Part shown: positions 50,622 through 61,191 of the stretch, piece by piece | Numbering within the stretch: the first letter of the stretch is position 1 | How the letters are laid out: every line of letters starts with the position of its first letter | Origin: Tyzzerella sp. | Lineage (GTDB): Bacteria; Bacillota; Clostridia; Lachnospirales; Lachnospiraceae | Assembly: GCA_017410145.1 (NCBI GenBank) | Contig: JAFQRJ010000015.1 | Location: forward strand, 1 to 64,000 | Direction: 5' to 3' | Length of the DNA stretch: 64,000 nucleotides | The notes under the pieces: model-generated | Told to the model about the DNA's origin: nothing | Seen by the model: the letters and a program-made list of their open reading frames with translations, nothing else | Databases searched by the model: none | Translations under genes and position numbers: made by a program

Positions 50622-51555
50622 ATCTAATATTCAAGAACAAAAAGCACCATTGATTATCTTTGCATATGCCCGTCCAGATCATTTAGAGAAATGTCTTGAC
50701 TCAGTGGCGACTAACAAAGAGGCAATTGAAACAGATTTGTTCTTGTTTTGTGATGGTGCTAAGAATGAAAAGGTTGCTAAGAGAGTGCAAGAAGTTCAAA
50801 AAATTGCATTGCAAGAAAAAGAAAGAGGTAGATTCAAATCAGTAGTCGTAGAATGTTCGACAAAGAATAAAGGACTTGCAACATCTGTTATTAACGGAGT
50901 TTCTGAAGTGATTCAAAAATATGGGAGATGCATTGTGGTTGAAGATGATTTGATTTTATCAAAGTATTTCTTAAAGTTTATGAATGGTGCGCTCGACTTT
51001 TATAAAAAGGATGACGGTATTTGGGGTGTTACTGGATATACATATCCATTTAGGAGTTTACGAGATTATCCGCATGACTGTTATCTTAGTTACCGAATAT
51101 CCAGTTGGGGATGGGGAACTTGGTCTGATAGATGGGAAACTGTTGATTGGGAAGTGAAGGATTATAAGGAGTTATTTTATAAACCGTGGAGATGGATTCG
51201 CTTTAACCGCGGCGGAAATGATCTTTTTAGGATGCTTCGACGTCAAATGCAAGGAAAGAGAGATTCATGGGCTGTTCGTTTCTGTTATGCACAGTCCCGG
51301 CAAAATAAGATGGCTATTTATCCAAGTAAAACATTACTCATCAATCAGGGATTCGATGGTCAAGGAACGCATTGTGAGCCGGATTATAGATTTGAGAATG
51401 CGACAATAGATAATCAAAGTGAAGTATTTATTTTTGAGAAGTTAAATCCGGATAGAAAAGTATTAAGAGAGTTTAAGAGTTTGTTTAAGGTGACTCCACA
51501 AGAGGCATTGGATAGTATAAAAGGCAAGTTACAAAAATTATTGAGGAAAGCATAA
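50611..51555 (+). CDS. GT-A-fold glycosyltransferase
   Basis: 314 residues. APLIIFAYARPDHLEKCLDS opens a GT2-like domain, IVVEDDLILSKYFLKF supplies the metal-binding acidic motif, and YRISSWGWGTWSDRWE is typical of a family seen in capsule loci (distantly like GlcNAc-transferase I). The AAGGAG site lies inside the preceding gene. Confidence 0.83.
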   Translation: MEIKSNIQEQKAPLIIFAYARPDHLEKCLDSVATNKEAIETDLFLFCDGAKNEKVAKRVQEVQKIALQEKERGRFKSVVVECSTKNKGLATSVINGVSEVIQKYGRCIVVEDDLILSKYFLKFMNGALDFYKKDDGIWGVTGYTYPFRSLRDYPHDCYLSYRISSWGWGTWSDRWETVDWEVKDYKELFYKPWRWIRFNRGGNDLFRMLRRQMQGKRDSWAVRFCYAQSRQNKMAIYPSKTLLINQGFDGQGTHCEPDYRFENATIDNQSEVFIFEKLNPDRKVLREFKSLFKVTPQEALDSIKGKLQKLLRKA

Positions 51556-52691
51556 TGAAGATAATCTATTATTATAGTCAACTTAATGTAGGTGGAGCGG
51601 AGCGTTCCACGGTTCGTTTAGTCAATCGTATGAAAGACATGGGTTGGGACGTCACGCTACTTTTAAGGTGGAATAATGGGAAATTAGAACATGAGTTGGA
51701 TGATGAAATCAAACGCATTTATCTGAAGTATGAAAGAAAAAGTGCGTTTGCAGGTCGAGTTGGTGACTTTATCTGGGCAATATTTCAGTATATATTTTGT
51801 AAAATCAGGGAGAGAAGGCTAAACAAAGAAGAATATGATATTGCTATATGCGGATTGTTCGGGTATAATCCGCATATTTTGCTTAGAAAAGTTCGAGCAA
51901 GACAGTATTATCAAATGCTTCGTAACGACGTGGAGAAAACAGGAAAGTATGGAAAAACAGAGCAATATATAAAAGAATTCGGAGATTGCTTTGATAGATA
52001 TATAGGGGTCTCTTCTTATACTACAGAATCGTTTAAGCGTTGTTATCCACAGTATGCAAATAAAGCAAAAGTAATTTACAATATTATACCAGAAGTGAAT
52101 CAAGACGAGCAAATGAACATACCGCAAGAGTATACTTCTGCAGGAGAACGACTGAAAATATTAACACTAGGACGATTGGAAAACCGTTCCAAAGGGCTTT
52201 TTAGAATACTGGATGTTGTTAAAATGTTGGTAGAAGATGGATTTGATAACTTTATTTGGTATATAGTTGGGGAAGGTCCTGACAGAGAGGAGTTATCAAA
52301 ACGAATTTCAAACATGGGGTTAGATAACGTTGTTATGTTATGTAAAGGTACAACTAATCCATTTCCATACTACAAGTATGCAGACTTGGTTGCGGTGCTT
52401 TCTTATTATGAGGGACTGTGTGGAGTAGTAAATGAAGCTAAGATTATGGAGCGACCTGTTATCGCCACTAACTTTTCTGGCATTCAAGAACAGTTAACTG
52501 ATGGTGAAAATGGATATATTGTTGAAAACGATGTAAATGCTATTATAGAAAAAATGAGAAAACTTTTAACGGAACCTAGTCTGATTAAAAAGACGGCAAT
52601 CAATGGTTTGCCCGAAAAATTAAAAAATAATGATCTAAAAATTGAAGAATTCAAAATCACATTTGAAGAAGTAGTAAATGAAAAAGCATAA
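51555..52691 (+). CDS. GT4-family glycosyltransferase
   Basis: 378 residues. QLNVGGAERSTVRLVNRM is the typical GT4 glycine motif, with ILTLGRLENRSKGLFRILDV and YYEGLCGVVNEAKIMERPVI in the donor domain. The start overlaps the previous stop by one base. Confidence 0.88.
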   Translation: MKIIYYYSQLNVGGAERSTVRLVNRMKDMGWDVTLLLRWNNGKLEHELDDEIKRIYLKYERKSAFAGRVGDFIWAIFQYIFCKIRERRLNKEEYDIAICGLFGYNPHILLRKVRARQYYQMLRNDVEKTGKYGKTEQYIKEFGDCFDRYIGVSSYTTESFKRCYPQYANKAKVIYNIIPEVNQDEQMNIPQEYTSAGERLKILTLGRLENRSKGLFRILDVVKMLVEDGFDNFIWYIVGEGPDREELSKRISNMGLDNVVMLCKGTTNPFPYYKYADLVAVLSYYEGLCGVVNEAKIMERPVIATNFSGIQEQLTDGENGYIVENDVNAIIEKMRKLLTEPSLIKKTAINGLPEKLKNNDLKIEEFKITFEEVVNEKA

Positions 52692-52708
52692 AGGAAGGGA
52701 AGAAAGGA

Positions 52709-53776
52709 ATGGAACAATTAAAAGTAAGTGTTATAGTTCCGGTATATAACGTTGAAGACTATCTTAGACAATGTCTTGATAGTATCGTGGCACAAACCTA
52801 CCATAACTGTGAAGTTATAATTGTGAATGATGGCTCAACAGATTCTTCTGGCAAGATAAGCAAAGAATATGCAACAAAATACTCTAACATAATATACATC
52901 GAGCAAGAAAACGCCGGACTTGCGGCTGCAAGACAAGCAGGATTAGATATTGCAACAGGAGATTATATTGGATTCGTGGATTCCGATGATTGGTTAGAAC
53001 ATAATATGTATGAAAAGATGATGGATGTTGCGATTGAAACAGATGCAGAAATCGTCTTTTGTAACGTGTATCGGAATGAAAGCAAAAAGGAAACACCATA
53101 TTTGGAAGATGGTTATTATAATCGAGAAGCTATGGAAAAATTTATTTTCCCACGCTTATTGGCAAGTTTTGACGAGGATAAACAAGAAAACAATATTCGC
53201 TGGTGCAATTGGCTACGAATTTATAAGAAGTCTTTGATTGATAAGAATCATATTAGATTTGATCCAAGATTCCGCAGATGCCAAGATTTACCATTTACGT
53301 TTGAATGCACGATTCACGCAAATAGTTATTACTATTTGGGAAGCGAATATTTATACCATAATCGTATGAATTATGAGTCATTATCAAAGGGATATACAAA
53401 AAACATGTGGGGTCTCATCAAACCATTAGTAAATTATTTGTGGGATGTGGTAAAAGACTATAAGGATTATGATTTTTCAGAACAAATGAAATTACGTGCT
53501 GCTCTTTTTGCATTTGAATGTGCAGATAATGAATTGAAGCCTAATAATGTAAAACCGTATTCCAAGAAAGTTAATACAATTCGCATGATTATGAAAGATA
53601 AGGATGCGAATGACTGGCTAAAGGATATCAAAGAAAAACGTTTTAACAAAACAGTGCGTTTATATGTTTTGTGTTTTAGAATGAAAATGGCACATCTCTT
53701 TTATGCTGTGTCGAGACATAGATATGCTACTCGTTTTAGAGAGTATAAAATAATGAATGAAAAAAAGGATAATTAG
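52709..53776 (+). CDS. GT2-family glycosyltransferase
   Basis: 355 residues. Textbook GT2 opening VSVIVPVYNVEDYLRQCLDS, VIIVNDGSTDSSG, and DYIGFVDSDDWLE (the DxD metal site). The C-terminal about 150 residues are less conserved. GGAAGGG precedes the ATG. It ends directly at the flippase start. Confidence 0.92.
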   Translation: MEQLKVSVIVPVYNVEDYLRQCLDSIVAQTYHNCEVIIVNDGSTDSSGKISKEYATKYSNIIYIEQENAGLAAARQAGLDIATGDYIGFVDSDDWLEHNMYEKMMDVAIETDAEIVFCNVYRNESKKETPYLEDGYYNREAMEKFIFPRLLASFDEDKQENNIRWCNWLRIYKKSLIDKNHIRFDPRFRRCQDLPFTFECTIHANSYYYLGSEYLYHNRMNYESLSKGYTKNMWGLIKPLVNYLWDVVKDYKDYDFSEQMKLRAALFAFECADNELKPNNVKPYSKKVNTIRMIMKDKDANDWLKDIKEKRFNKTVRLYVLCFRMKMAHLFYAVSRHRYATRFREYKIMNEKKDN

Positions 53777-55309
53777 ATGGGAAAGAAAAAGGAAAACGGA
53801 AGAACTGCTAAGGTAATAATTAACACTCTAGCACAACTACTTCCGGAAATTGTTAACACAATCAGTGGGTTTGTGTTGCCGAGATTTATATTATTAACAT
53901 TTGGATCTGCCTTGACAGGTTTGGTTTCTTCCATAAATCAATTTTTAACATATCTTAGAAAAATGGAAGCGGGTTTATCGACTGCGTCGGCAGTAAATCT
54001 TTATAAGCCTTTGGCAAAAAAAGATGAAAAAAAAGTTCGTGAGGTAGTTGCTGCATCCAAACATTTTTATAGGTGGGTTGGTATTCTGTTTAGTATAGGT
54101 GCATGTATTCTTGCAGCACTCTATCCATTTATAGTGGATGTTAATATTCAAGGGTATAGTTGGTATAAAGTATCTACGTTAGTGCTTATTTTAGCAGGGA
54201 GTGCGGCTTTTAATTATTTTTTTTCATCAGCATATCAAGCATTATTGATTGCAGATCAGAGATACTATATTGTATCTATAAACATGACAGTATATGGCGC
54301 TTTGACAATACCGTTGATTTTACTTACTTTAAAAACGGGAAATATGTTGATTGTTCAGCTTGTGAATTTACTACTTGCGGTTGCACAAGCCGTGACATTG
54401 GTTTTTTATACAAAATGGAAATATAAAAATATGGTCAAACCGACAAAAGAGTTTGATAAAAAGAGCATGAATATGAGGTGGGATGTGTTCCTTAATGAAC
54501 TTGGATTTCTCGTAGAAACGAATGCGCCATCTCTTATCATAACTTTTTTGATAGGGTTATCTGCTGTTAGTGTTTATACAGTATATAACATGGTGTTTGT
54601 TGCTTTGCAGTCGGTGATACGAATTAGTCGTGAAGCATTAAGACCTGCATTTGGACAGGCATGGGCAGCGGGAGAGAAAGATGTTGTCAAGAAGTGTTAT
54701 GCAGAATTCGAGTGTCTAATTTTTGAAGCAACAGTCGTCCTCTACACAATTGCAGGTATTATGTTGTTGCCATTTGTTCGAATTTATACGGAGGGCGTGA
54801 CGGATGCTAATTATATATTGCCACTATTCGGGGTGTTTTTCTGCATGTCAGGGGCAATCCGACAATTGCAGATTCCTGCATCGATAATGGTAGGAGCAGC
54901 AGGAAAATTCAAGGAAGTACGTAGTTGCGTATTGGTTTCGGCACTTAGTTGTGTTGTGATAGGGGCTCTTGGAGGAATCTTTTTTGGTATGTCAGGTGTG
55001 ATGTTTGGTATGGTTTGCGGAACATGTATAAAGACTGCATATACCACCTATTTTATTAACAAAAAAGTTCTGGAAAGGAATTTGGGAACAACTATTTCTA
55101 GAGTGTTACGAGGTGGAGCAGTTGTTTTGATTAGTGTTGCTCCGTTTGTGTTAGGTATAAAACTTGTGCCAACTAATTTTATTGAGTGGATTTTACAAGC
55201 TGTTGGAGTGTCTGTATGGGTTTTAGGTGTTTCTATTATTAATCTTTTATTATTCGACCGGAGAGATATTTTGGGATTATGCAAACGCTTAATCAACGTC
55301 GTACGATAG
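53777..55309 (+). CDS. Polysaccharide flippase (Wzx-like)
   Basis: 510 residues with about twelve to fourteen membrane segments. TISGFVLPRFILLTFGSALTG near the start is typical of the polysaccharide transporter (PST/MOP) family. It would turn the lipid-linked repeat unit over to the outside for the polymerase. Starts immediately after the preceding stop codon. Confidence 0.85.
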   Translation: MGKKKENGRTAKVIINTLAQLLPEIVNTISGFVLPRFILLTFGSALTGLVSSINQFLTYLRKMEAGLSTASAVNLYKPLAKKDEKKVREVVAASKHFYRWVGILFSIGACILAALYPFIVDVNIQGYSWYKVSTLVLILAGSAAFNYFFSSAYQALLIADQRYYIVSINMTVYGALTIPLILLTLKTGNMLIVQLVNLLLAVAQAVTLVFYTKWKYKNMVKPTKEFDKKSMNMRWDVFLNELGFLVETNAPSLIITFLIGLSAVSVYTVYNMVFVALQSVIRISREALRPAFGQAWAAGEKDVVKKCYAEFECLIFEATVVLYTIAGIMLLPFVRIYTEGVTDANYILPLFGVFFCMSGAIRQLQIPASIMVGAAGKFKEVRSCVLVSALSCVVIGALGGIFFGMSGVMFGMVCGTCIKTAYTTYFINKKVLERNLGTTISRVLRGGAVVLISVAPFVLGIKLVPTNFIEWILQAVGVSVWVLGVSIINLLLFDRRDILGLCKRLINVVR

Positions 55310-55326
55310 TACATAAGGGAGATTTT

Positions 55327-56379
55327 ATGAAGAAGCGAATTTATTATTTCGACATATTACGTGTGATAGCAATGTTTATGGTCTTACTAAATCATACGAT
55401 TGCTTCAAATATTACAAATAGTAATTGCTCCGGTGGGGAAGCGATCTTGTGTTCCATTACGATGGTTATGTCTAGGCTGGGTGTGCCTATTTTCTTGATG
55501 TTGTCGGGTGCACTTAACTTAAAGAAAGGAAACAAGGTATGTCTAAAAACTTTATACACAAAACGAATTATTAGATTATTAGTGCCATTTGTAATATGGT
55601 CTTTCATATATTTTGTTTTGTATGATATAATAAGAGACGGTAATATGACAGCGACGGGGTTATTTTCTTTATTGTTTAGACCTGGAAATGCAGGACATTT
55701 ATGGTATATGTATGTAATTATAGCGTTGTTTTTAGTGTTGCCTGTTTTTCAAGCCATCATCGATAAATTAGAGAAAAGTCAGATCGAGTATATTCTTTTT
55801 GTATGGATTATTTCGTCAGGGATTCTCCATTGGATGAAAGAGTTGGAAATTATTCATATAGACTTTTATATCGATTTACATATTCTCAATGGGCTTTGGG
55901 GATATTTCTTGATAGGATGGTATTTGACAGAATTTGACTTTAACTTACCGAAAAAAAGAATAATAATTTTGGCGAGTTTACTATTTATGGTGTTAAGTGG
56001 CATGTTATGTTATCAGAAAATATCTATGCAAACTTTTTCTGATAGTATAGTAAGCTACTCTGGTGTGCCAATTATTTTACTGTCTGTATGTGTGTTCATG
56101 CTCGTAAAAATTAGAGGGGACATAACAATTGGTTGGGTACAAAAAAGTATAGAGTATTTATCAAAAATATCATTTTGTATTTATTTAAATCAATTTCTCG
56201 CCAGAGCAGTGGCGAGCGTACTGATTGGAAAAATTTTGAGTCAAGGGATCTGGGCAATGTTACTTGAATTTTTAATAACCACAGGAATATCAGTAGTATT
56301 TGCAACTATAATATATCATTTACCTGATAACCTTTTCGGGCGTGTAATAAAAAGCAGTTTAGGAATAGGAGATAAATAA
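55327..56379 (+). CDS. Membrane acyltransferase (acyltransferase 3 family)
   Basis: 350 residues from ATG 55327, with AAGGGAG upstream; the longer frame from 55279 is rejected. About ten membrane segments. N-terminal YYFDILRVIAMFMVLLNHTI carries the conserved R and H of the family, and GNAGHLWYMYVIIALFLVLP follows. Such enzymes O-acetylate (or similarly modify) surface polysaccharides from acyl-CoA. Confidence 0.87.
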   Translation: MKKRIYYFDILRVIAMFMVLLNHTIASNITNSNCSGGEAILCSITMVMSRLGVPIFLMLSGALNLKKGNKVCLKTLYTKRIIRLLVPFVIWSFIYFVLYDIIRDGNMTATGLFSLLFRPGNAGHLWYMYVIIALFLVLPVFQAIIDKLEKSQIEYILFVWIISSGILHWMKELEIIHIDFYIDLHILNGLWGYFLIGWYLTEFDFNLPKKRIIILASLLFMVLSGMLCYQKISMQTFSDSIVSYSGVPIILLSVCVFMLVKIRGDITIGWVQKSIEYLSKISFCIYLNQFLARAVASVLIGKILSQGIWAMLLEFLITTGISVVFATIIYHLPDNLFGRVIKSSLGIGDK

Positions 56380-58101
56380 ATGTATTCAGATATCAAAAGT
56401 GTGCAACTATTAGTAGCACTGTTGAAAGAACATGGAATCCGTCGAGTTGTTTGCTCGCCGGGGAACAGAAATGTACCAATTGTTCATTCTTTGGAGGAGG
56501 ATTCTTTTTTTGAAACATATTCTATTGTAGATGAGCGAAGTGCAGGTTTTTTTGGCATTGGACTTATCCAAAGATATCGAGAGCCTGTTGCTATATGTTG
56601 TACATCTGGAACAGCGGTTTGCAATTATTACTCTGCAGTGGTAGAAGCGTATTATCAGAAATTACCATTGCTGATTATTTCGGCAGACCGAAATCCGTAT
56701 TATCTGAATCAGGATGAGGAGCAGATGTTGCCTCAAACTGAAGGGTTTGAAAAAGTTACTAAAAAAATTGTTCAACTTCCTATGGTGAAAGATGAGGCAG
56801 ATGAATATATTTGTGCGCGAAAAATCAACGAGGCCATTTTGGAATTGAATCATCATGGGATGGGACCGGTTCAGATAAATATACCATTGGAGGCAAAGTT
56901 AGCACAGTTTCACACCGAAACACTTCCAGCGGTTAGAAAAATTCAAAGACATGAAAAAGATGAGTCTTGGAAGGAACTGGCAGAACTATTATATACAAAA
57001 AAGATTTTGGTATTATATGGACAAGCATCTCCTTTACAGGATGAAGACATTCATATTATTGAGAAATTCTCCAAGAGGTTTGATGCGGTTATTGCTACTG
57101 ACCCATTGGCAAATCTTTGTTGCGCAGGCACAATATCTACATTTCTATTGTCTAGAGTGTTAAACGCAGAGGAATTTGAAGAAATGTTATGTCCAGATAT
57201 CGTGATTACTTTACATAGCGGATATATGTCTTATGTTAGAAGTCATTTGAAAAGTTGTAAAAATCGAATTGTGCATTGGGCTGTAAATGAAAGTGGAACG
57301 ATAATTGATCCATTTATGAGTATTGAAAGAGTGTTTGAGATAGAATCAATCCAATTTATGAGTAAAATGCTATCTTATGAACTAGAGAGCAACAGTGATA
57401 ATACAAGCTATATACAGGAATGGCAGACGAAAAAAGAACTTTGCGACTCAAACAATGTAGACATACCGTGGTCGGATTTATATTTGGCTAAAGAGTTGAT
57501 ATCAGGAATACCATGCAACTCTAAATTACACCTTGCGAATAGTTCCAGTGTTAGATTAGCTGCACATTTTGATATTGATAAATCGATAGAGGTCTATTGC
57601 AACAGAGGTGCTAACGGAATAGATGGCTCTGCATCAGCTTATATGGGAATGGCACATGCAGCAGATGAACTATGCTATTTGTTAATAGGAGACCTGAGTT
57701 TCTTCTACGACATGAATTCTTTGTGGAACAATTATATTTCGTCTAATATGCGTATTGTACTCAGTAATAATGAAGGTGCAACGTTGTTTCACTATACGGT
57801 GGGAATTGATAATGTACCTTGTCTTGATAAGAACATTGCTGCCGAGCATAATGCCACAGCGAAAGGATGGGTTGAGTCAAGAGGGTTCAAGTATATCAAA
57901 GTTACAAATGAGGACGAATTAGAAGAAGCGATTCAAGTTATGGCAGATAGAACCTTGACATCACCAGTCTTTGTAGAAGTGTTTACAGATAAAGAGGAAG
58001 ATGCAAAGATTCTTCGTCAATTTTATGCAAGCATTCGCAAAGCGAATGGGTTATCCAATAGAGGTAATATATTAAAGAAAATATTAAAAACGGTGAAATA
58101 G
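56380..58101 (+). CDS. MenD-like thiamine-diphosphate enzyme in a polysaccharide locus
   Basis: 573 residues, MenD length and architecture. Seen: VVCSPGNRNVPI, VDERSAGFFGIGL, CCTSGTAVCNYY and ISADRNPYY, with NSSSVRL and NRGANGIDGSASA near 385-420. The ThDP/metal motif runs from GDLSFFYDMNSL (about residue 437) to VLSNNEG. From memory of E. coli MenD, residues contacting the 2-oxoglutarate-derived part (Ser/Arg in NSSSVRL) are kept. SRS of MenD is NRN here, and a Lys-Arg pair at the acceptor side is not intact. No other menaquinone gene is nearby. Probably joins a two-oxo-acid-derived unit to a non-isochorismate acceptor. Confidence 0.75.
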   Translation: MYSDIKSVQLLVALLKEHGIRRVVCSPGNRNVPIVHSLEEDSFFETYSIVDERSAGFFGIGLIQRYREPVAICCTSGTAVCNYYSAVVEAYYQKLPLLIISADRNPYYLNQDEEQMLPQTEGFEKVTKKIVQLPMVKDEADEYICARKINEAILELNHHGMGPVQINIPLEAKLAQFHTETLPAVRKIQRHEKDESWKELAELLYTKKILVLYGQASPLQDEDIHIIEKFSKRFDAVIATDPLANLCCAGTISTFLLSRVLNAEEFEEMLCPDIVITLHSGYMSYVRSHLKSCKNRIVHWAVNESGTIIDPFMSIERVFEIESIQFMSKMLSYELESNSDNTSYIQEWQTKKELCDSNNVDIPWSDLYLAKELISGIPCNSKLHLANSSSVRLAAHFDIDKSIEVYCNRGANGIDGSASAYMGMAHAADELCYLLIGDLSFFYDMNSLWNNYISSNMRIVLSNNEGATLFHYTVGIDNVPCLDKNIAAEHNATAKGWVESRGFKYIKVTNEDELEEAIQVMADRTLTSPVFVEVFTDKEEDAKILRQFYASIRKANGLSNRGNILKKILKTVK

Positions 58102-58104
58102 ATT

Positions 58105-58923
58105 ATGAGATTATTCAAGGAACGAATTGTTTTAAAACAGAAGACAGTATATGTTGAGGTAGAACAACGAAAACGTTTCGCAGATTATGTTATTCTAATA
58201 ACAGGGGCTTCAGGTTCTATAGGGAGTGCTATTGCACAACGATTTGCTGTTGAAGGTGCTACTGTAGTTTTAACAGGAAGAAATCTATCTAAATTACAGG
58301 ATGTAAAAAATCAAATTAGTTGCAGCACCCAAATAGATGTCTGTCAAATGGATGTGACAGATGAAGCAAGCGTTTCAAATGCAATGAAAACAATTTCGGA
58401 CAAGTATGGTCGCATAGATATGCTAATTAACAATGCAGGATTTAGTGCACGTACTGTCAAACAACCATTACATTTGCAAACCATAGATAACATTGATAAT
58501 TTATTGCAAACGAATCTTAGAGGTTCCATACTTACTTCGCGTGAGGTTGTGCAATACATGCAGAATTCAAAACAAGGGCGCATTGTAAACATTGCATCCA
58601 TTGTCGGATTGCAGGGTAAAGATAAGCACGCTGAATATGCTGCAGCAAAAGCAGGAGTTTTTGGTTTGATGAAATCGCAAGCAATTGGGGTGGGCAAATA
58701 TGGAATTACCGTTAATTGTGTATCGCCTGGCCTTGTGCCAAGAGAAGACGCATCGGAAGAAAAACTGGCGCGGTTTGAGCATATGAATCGATTAAACTCA
58801 ATTTGTACACCGGAAGATATTGCTAATGCGGTTGCTTTTTTGTGTTCGGCAGAAGCACGTTATGTTACGGGACAGAATTTATGTGTCGATGGTGGACGAA
58901 GTTTGGGATTGTATGGAGATTAG
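58105..58923 (+). CDS. Short-chain dehydrogenase/reductase
   Basis: 272 residues. The Rossmann motif VILITGASGSIGSAIA comes after an unusual about 28-residue N-terminal extension rich in charged residues. NNAG (about residue 112), catalytic Ser in VNIASIVG and Tyr-x-x-x-Lys in EYAAAKAG are all present, so it should be an active NAD(P)-dependent enzyme. It starts 3 bases after the MenD-like gene and has no good ribosome site, suggesting translational coupling. It probably reduces the ketone made by the MenD-like enzyme; this is inference. Confidence 0.83.
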   Translation: MRLFKERIVLKQKTVYVEVEQRKRFADYVILITGASGSIGSAIAQRFAVEGATVVLTGRNLSKLQDVKNQISCSTQIDVCQMDVTDEASVSNAMKTISDKYGRIDMLINNAGFSARTVKQPLHLQTIDNIDNLLQTNLRGSILTSREVVQYMQNSKQGRIVNIASIVGLQGKDKHAEYAAAKAGVFGLMKSQAIGVGKYGITVNCVSPGLVPREDASEEKLARFEHMNRLNSICTPEDIANAVAFLCSAEARYVTGQNLCVDGGRSLGLYGD

Positions 58924-58952
58924 TTGTTTAACCAGAAAAGGAGAACTGAAAT

Positions 58953-60038
58953 ATGAAAATCGGTATATTAACCTTTTTTGAATCAGATAATTATGGAACA
59001 GTCTTGCAGGCTTACGCATTGCAAGATTATCTTCAATCCATAGGGCATCACGTGACTTTACTTCACTTTAAACGTAATATAAATGCAACATCATCTTATT
59101 TTAAAGAAGAAGTAAAAGAATATACTTTAAAGCAACGCATAAAAAATCGCATCGTCATGGAAATGACAGCTAAGGCGAGAGAGAAGAAGAAAGAAGAGTT
59201 TAAAAAGTTCCGTAATGAACACTTGAATATTTCTTCAGTTTGTTATGAGACGGGAGAAGACTTTTTAAAGGATGCTGAAAAATATGATTTGTTGATTAGT
59301 GGGGGAGACCAAATTTGGAATCCTTACCATAAATCATTTTCATTAACTTATATGTTTGATTTCTTGCCGGAAAAATATCCACGCATATCTTATGGGTCTA
59401 GTTTTGGAATCGAAAGATTGGAAGATAAAACAATATTAAATGATATGAGTGTTGCTTTGAAGAAGTATGATAGTATATTGGTCAGAGAATCGAGCGGAGT
59501 CAATATTGTAGAGCAGATGGGATTGCATGCCCAAAAAGTTCTTGATCCTGTCTTTTTAAATGCAGAGAGGTGGAAAAGGTTCATTAAAAAGGAAGCACCT
59601 ATAAAAGGGAAATATGGCATTGTATATGCGCTTGTTGATTATAATGAAAAATCGAATAAAGTGATTCAAGATTATATAAAAAAAGATAACTTAAAAATGG
59701 TTGTTTTTCCTGATAATCGATGGAATTGTATCAGTTCTTATAAAAAGAAGTTTGGGTTGTCTCCAATTGATTTTTTGAATTATATTGCACATAGTGAAAT
59801 AGTCTTCACGAACTCTTTTCACGGGTTGGCGTTTGCAACTTTGTTTCATAAGCAAGTTGTTTTATTAGAGCCGCTCTCATTAGAAGCAAATAGCAAAAGA
59901 AATCGATTAGAGGATTTATTAAAACTATTCAAAATAGAAGGGACAATTGATTACAAAAAAACAGATGTTATTTTAAATAATCAAATTAATGAGTCTCAGA
60001 ATAAATTGATACAAGCTATTGAAAAAGTACAGAAGTAA
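58953..60038 (+). CDS. Polysaccharide pyruvyl transferase family protein
   Basis: 361 residues. KIGILTFFESDNYGTVLQAY at the start, LLISGGDQIWNP, ISYGSSFG and a C-terminal FTNSFHGLAFATLF motif fit this family, which transfers pyruvyl from PEP to sugar hydroxyls as ketals. AAAGGAG precedes the ATG. Pyruvyl groups would add negative charge to the polymer. Confidence 0.87.
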   Translation: MKIGILTFFESDNYGTVLQAYALQDYLQSIGHHVTLLHFKRNINATSSYFKEEVKEYTLKQRIKNRIVMEMTAKAREKKKEEFKKFRNEHLNISSVCYETGEDFLKDAEKYDLLISGGDQIWNPYHKSFSLTYMFDFLPEKYPRISYGSSFGIERLEDKTILNDMSVALKKYDSILVRESSGVNIVEQMGLHAQKVLDPVFLNAERWKRFIKKEAPIKGKYGIVYALVDYNEKSNKVIQDYIKKDNLKMVVFPDNRWNCISSYKKKFGLSPIDFLNYIAHSEIVFTNSFHGLAFATLFHKQVVLLEPLSLEANSKRNRLEDLLKLFKIEGTIDYKKTDVILNNQINESQNKLIQAIEKVQK

Positions 60039-60082
60039 GATTTGGAAGATAGATTTTAAATTAAAGGAAGGATTGAAGAGAA

Positions 60083-61168
60083 ATGAAAGAAATGATGAAT
60101 GTTAATGGAAAGACCATTTTAATCACAGGGGCAGCGGGCTTTATCGGCTCAAATCTTGTTTTAGAATTATTAAGGACTAATGCAGGTGTTCATATCATTG
60201 GATTGGACAGCGTGAATGATTATTATGATGTTTCAATAAAGGAATATCGCTTGAATCAGATTGAACAATTGGCATCCAAAACACAAACTTCAACATGGTG
60301 TTTCATTCGAGGTAATATAGCAGATAAAGTGCTTATTGAAGATGTGTTTGATACATACAAACCAGATATTGTTGTCAATCTGGCAGCGCAAGCTGGAGTT
60401 CGTTATAGCATTACAAATCCTGATGCTTACATAGAGGCAAACTTGATTGGATTCTATAATATTTTGGAGGCATGTCGCCATTCTTATGATAATGGTGAAA
60501 AGGGCGTGGAACATTTGGTTTATGCTTCCAGTTCTTCAGTATATGGTTCAAATAAAAAGGTACCATATTCTACAGATGATAAGGTAGATAATCCGGTATC
60601 TTTATATGCAGCAACGAAGAAGAGTAATGAACTCATGGCTCATGCGTATTCAAAGTTGTACAATATTCCATCTACGGGATTGAGGTTCTTTACAGTGTAT
60701 GGTCCTGCCGGACGTCCGGATATGGCATATTTTGGTTTCACAAACAAATTAATCAAAGGTGAAACAATTCAAATATTTAACTATGGAAATTGTAAGCGCG
60801 ATTTCACTTATGTAGATGATATTGTTGAAGGTGTTAAGCGAGTCATGCAGGCTCCACCGCAGAAGGGAAATGGTGAGGACGGTTTACCATTACCACCATA
60901 TGCAGTGTATAATATAGGAAATAGTCATCCAGAAAACTTGTTAGATTTTGTGGATATACTTCAACAAGAATTAATTCGAGCGGATGTGTTACCAGAAGAT
61001 TATGACTTTGACGCACACAAGGAATTGGTCCCAATGCAACCGGGAGACGTTCCAATAACTTATGCTGATACCAGTGCGTTAGAGAAAGATTTTGGGTTTA
61101 AACCAGCCACAAGTTTGCGAGACGGTTTGCGAAAGTTTGCTGAGTGGTATAAAGAGTTCTATATGTAG
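60083..61168 (+). CDS. UDP-glucuronate 4-epimerase-like enzyme
   Basis: 361 residues. Extended SDR with [11 protein letters not shown] near the start, [17 protein letters not shown], active-site Tyr-Lys in [11 protein letters not shown], and [18 protein letters not shown], the pattern of UDP-GlcA to UDP-GalA epimerases. The UDP-glucose dehydrogenase downstream supplies UDP-GlcA, so the repeat unit probably contains galacturonic acid. AAGGAAGG lies before the ATG. Confidence 0.87.
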   Translation: MKEMMNVNGKTILITGAAGFIGSNLVLELLRTNAGVHIIGLDSVNDYYDVSIKEYRLNQIEQLASKTQTSTWCFIRGNIADKVLIEDVFDTYKPDIVVNLAAQAGVRYSITNPDAYIEANLIGFYNILEACRHSYDNGEKGVEHLVYASSSSVYGSNKKVPYSTDDKVDNPVSLYAATKKSNELMAHAYSKLYNIPSTGLRFFTVYGPAGRPDMAYFGFTNKLIKGETIQIFNYGNCKRDFTYVDDIVEGVKRVMQAPPQKGNGEDGLPLPPYAVYNIGNSHPENLLDFVDILQQELIRADVLPEDYDFDAHKELVPMQPGDVPITYADTSALEKDFGFKPATSLRDGLRKFAEWYKEFYM

Positions 61169-61191
61169 AATGTTTTTTGGAGGATATAAAT

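Noticed and set aside
56380-58101. Naming the gene menD
   Set aside because: No other menaquinone gene is nearby, the context is polysaccharide synthesis, and acceptor-side residues differ.
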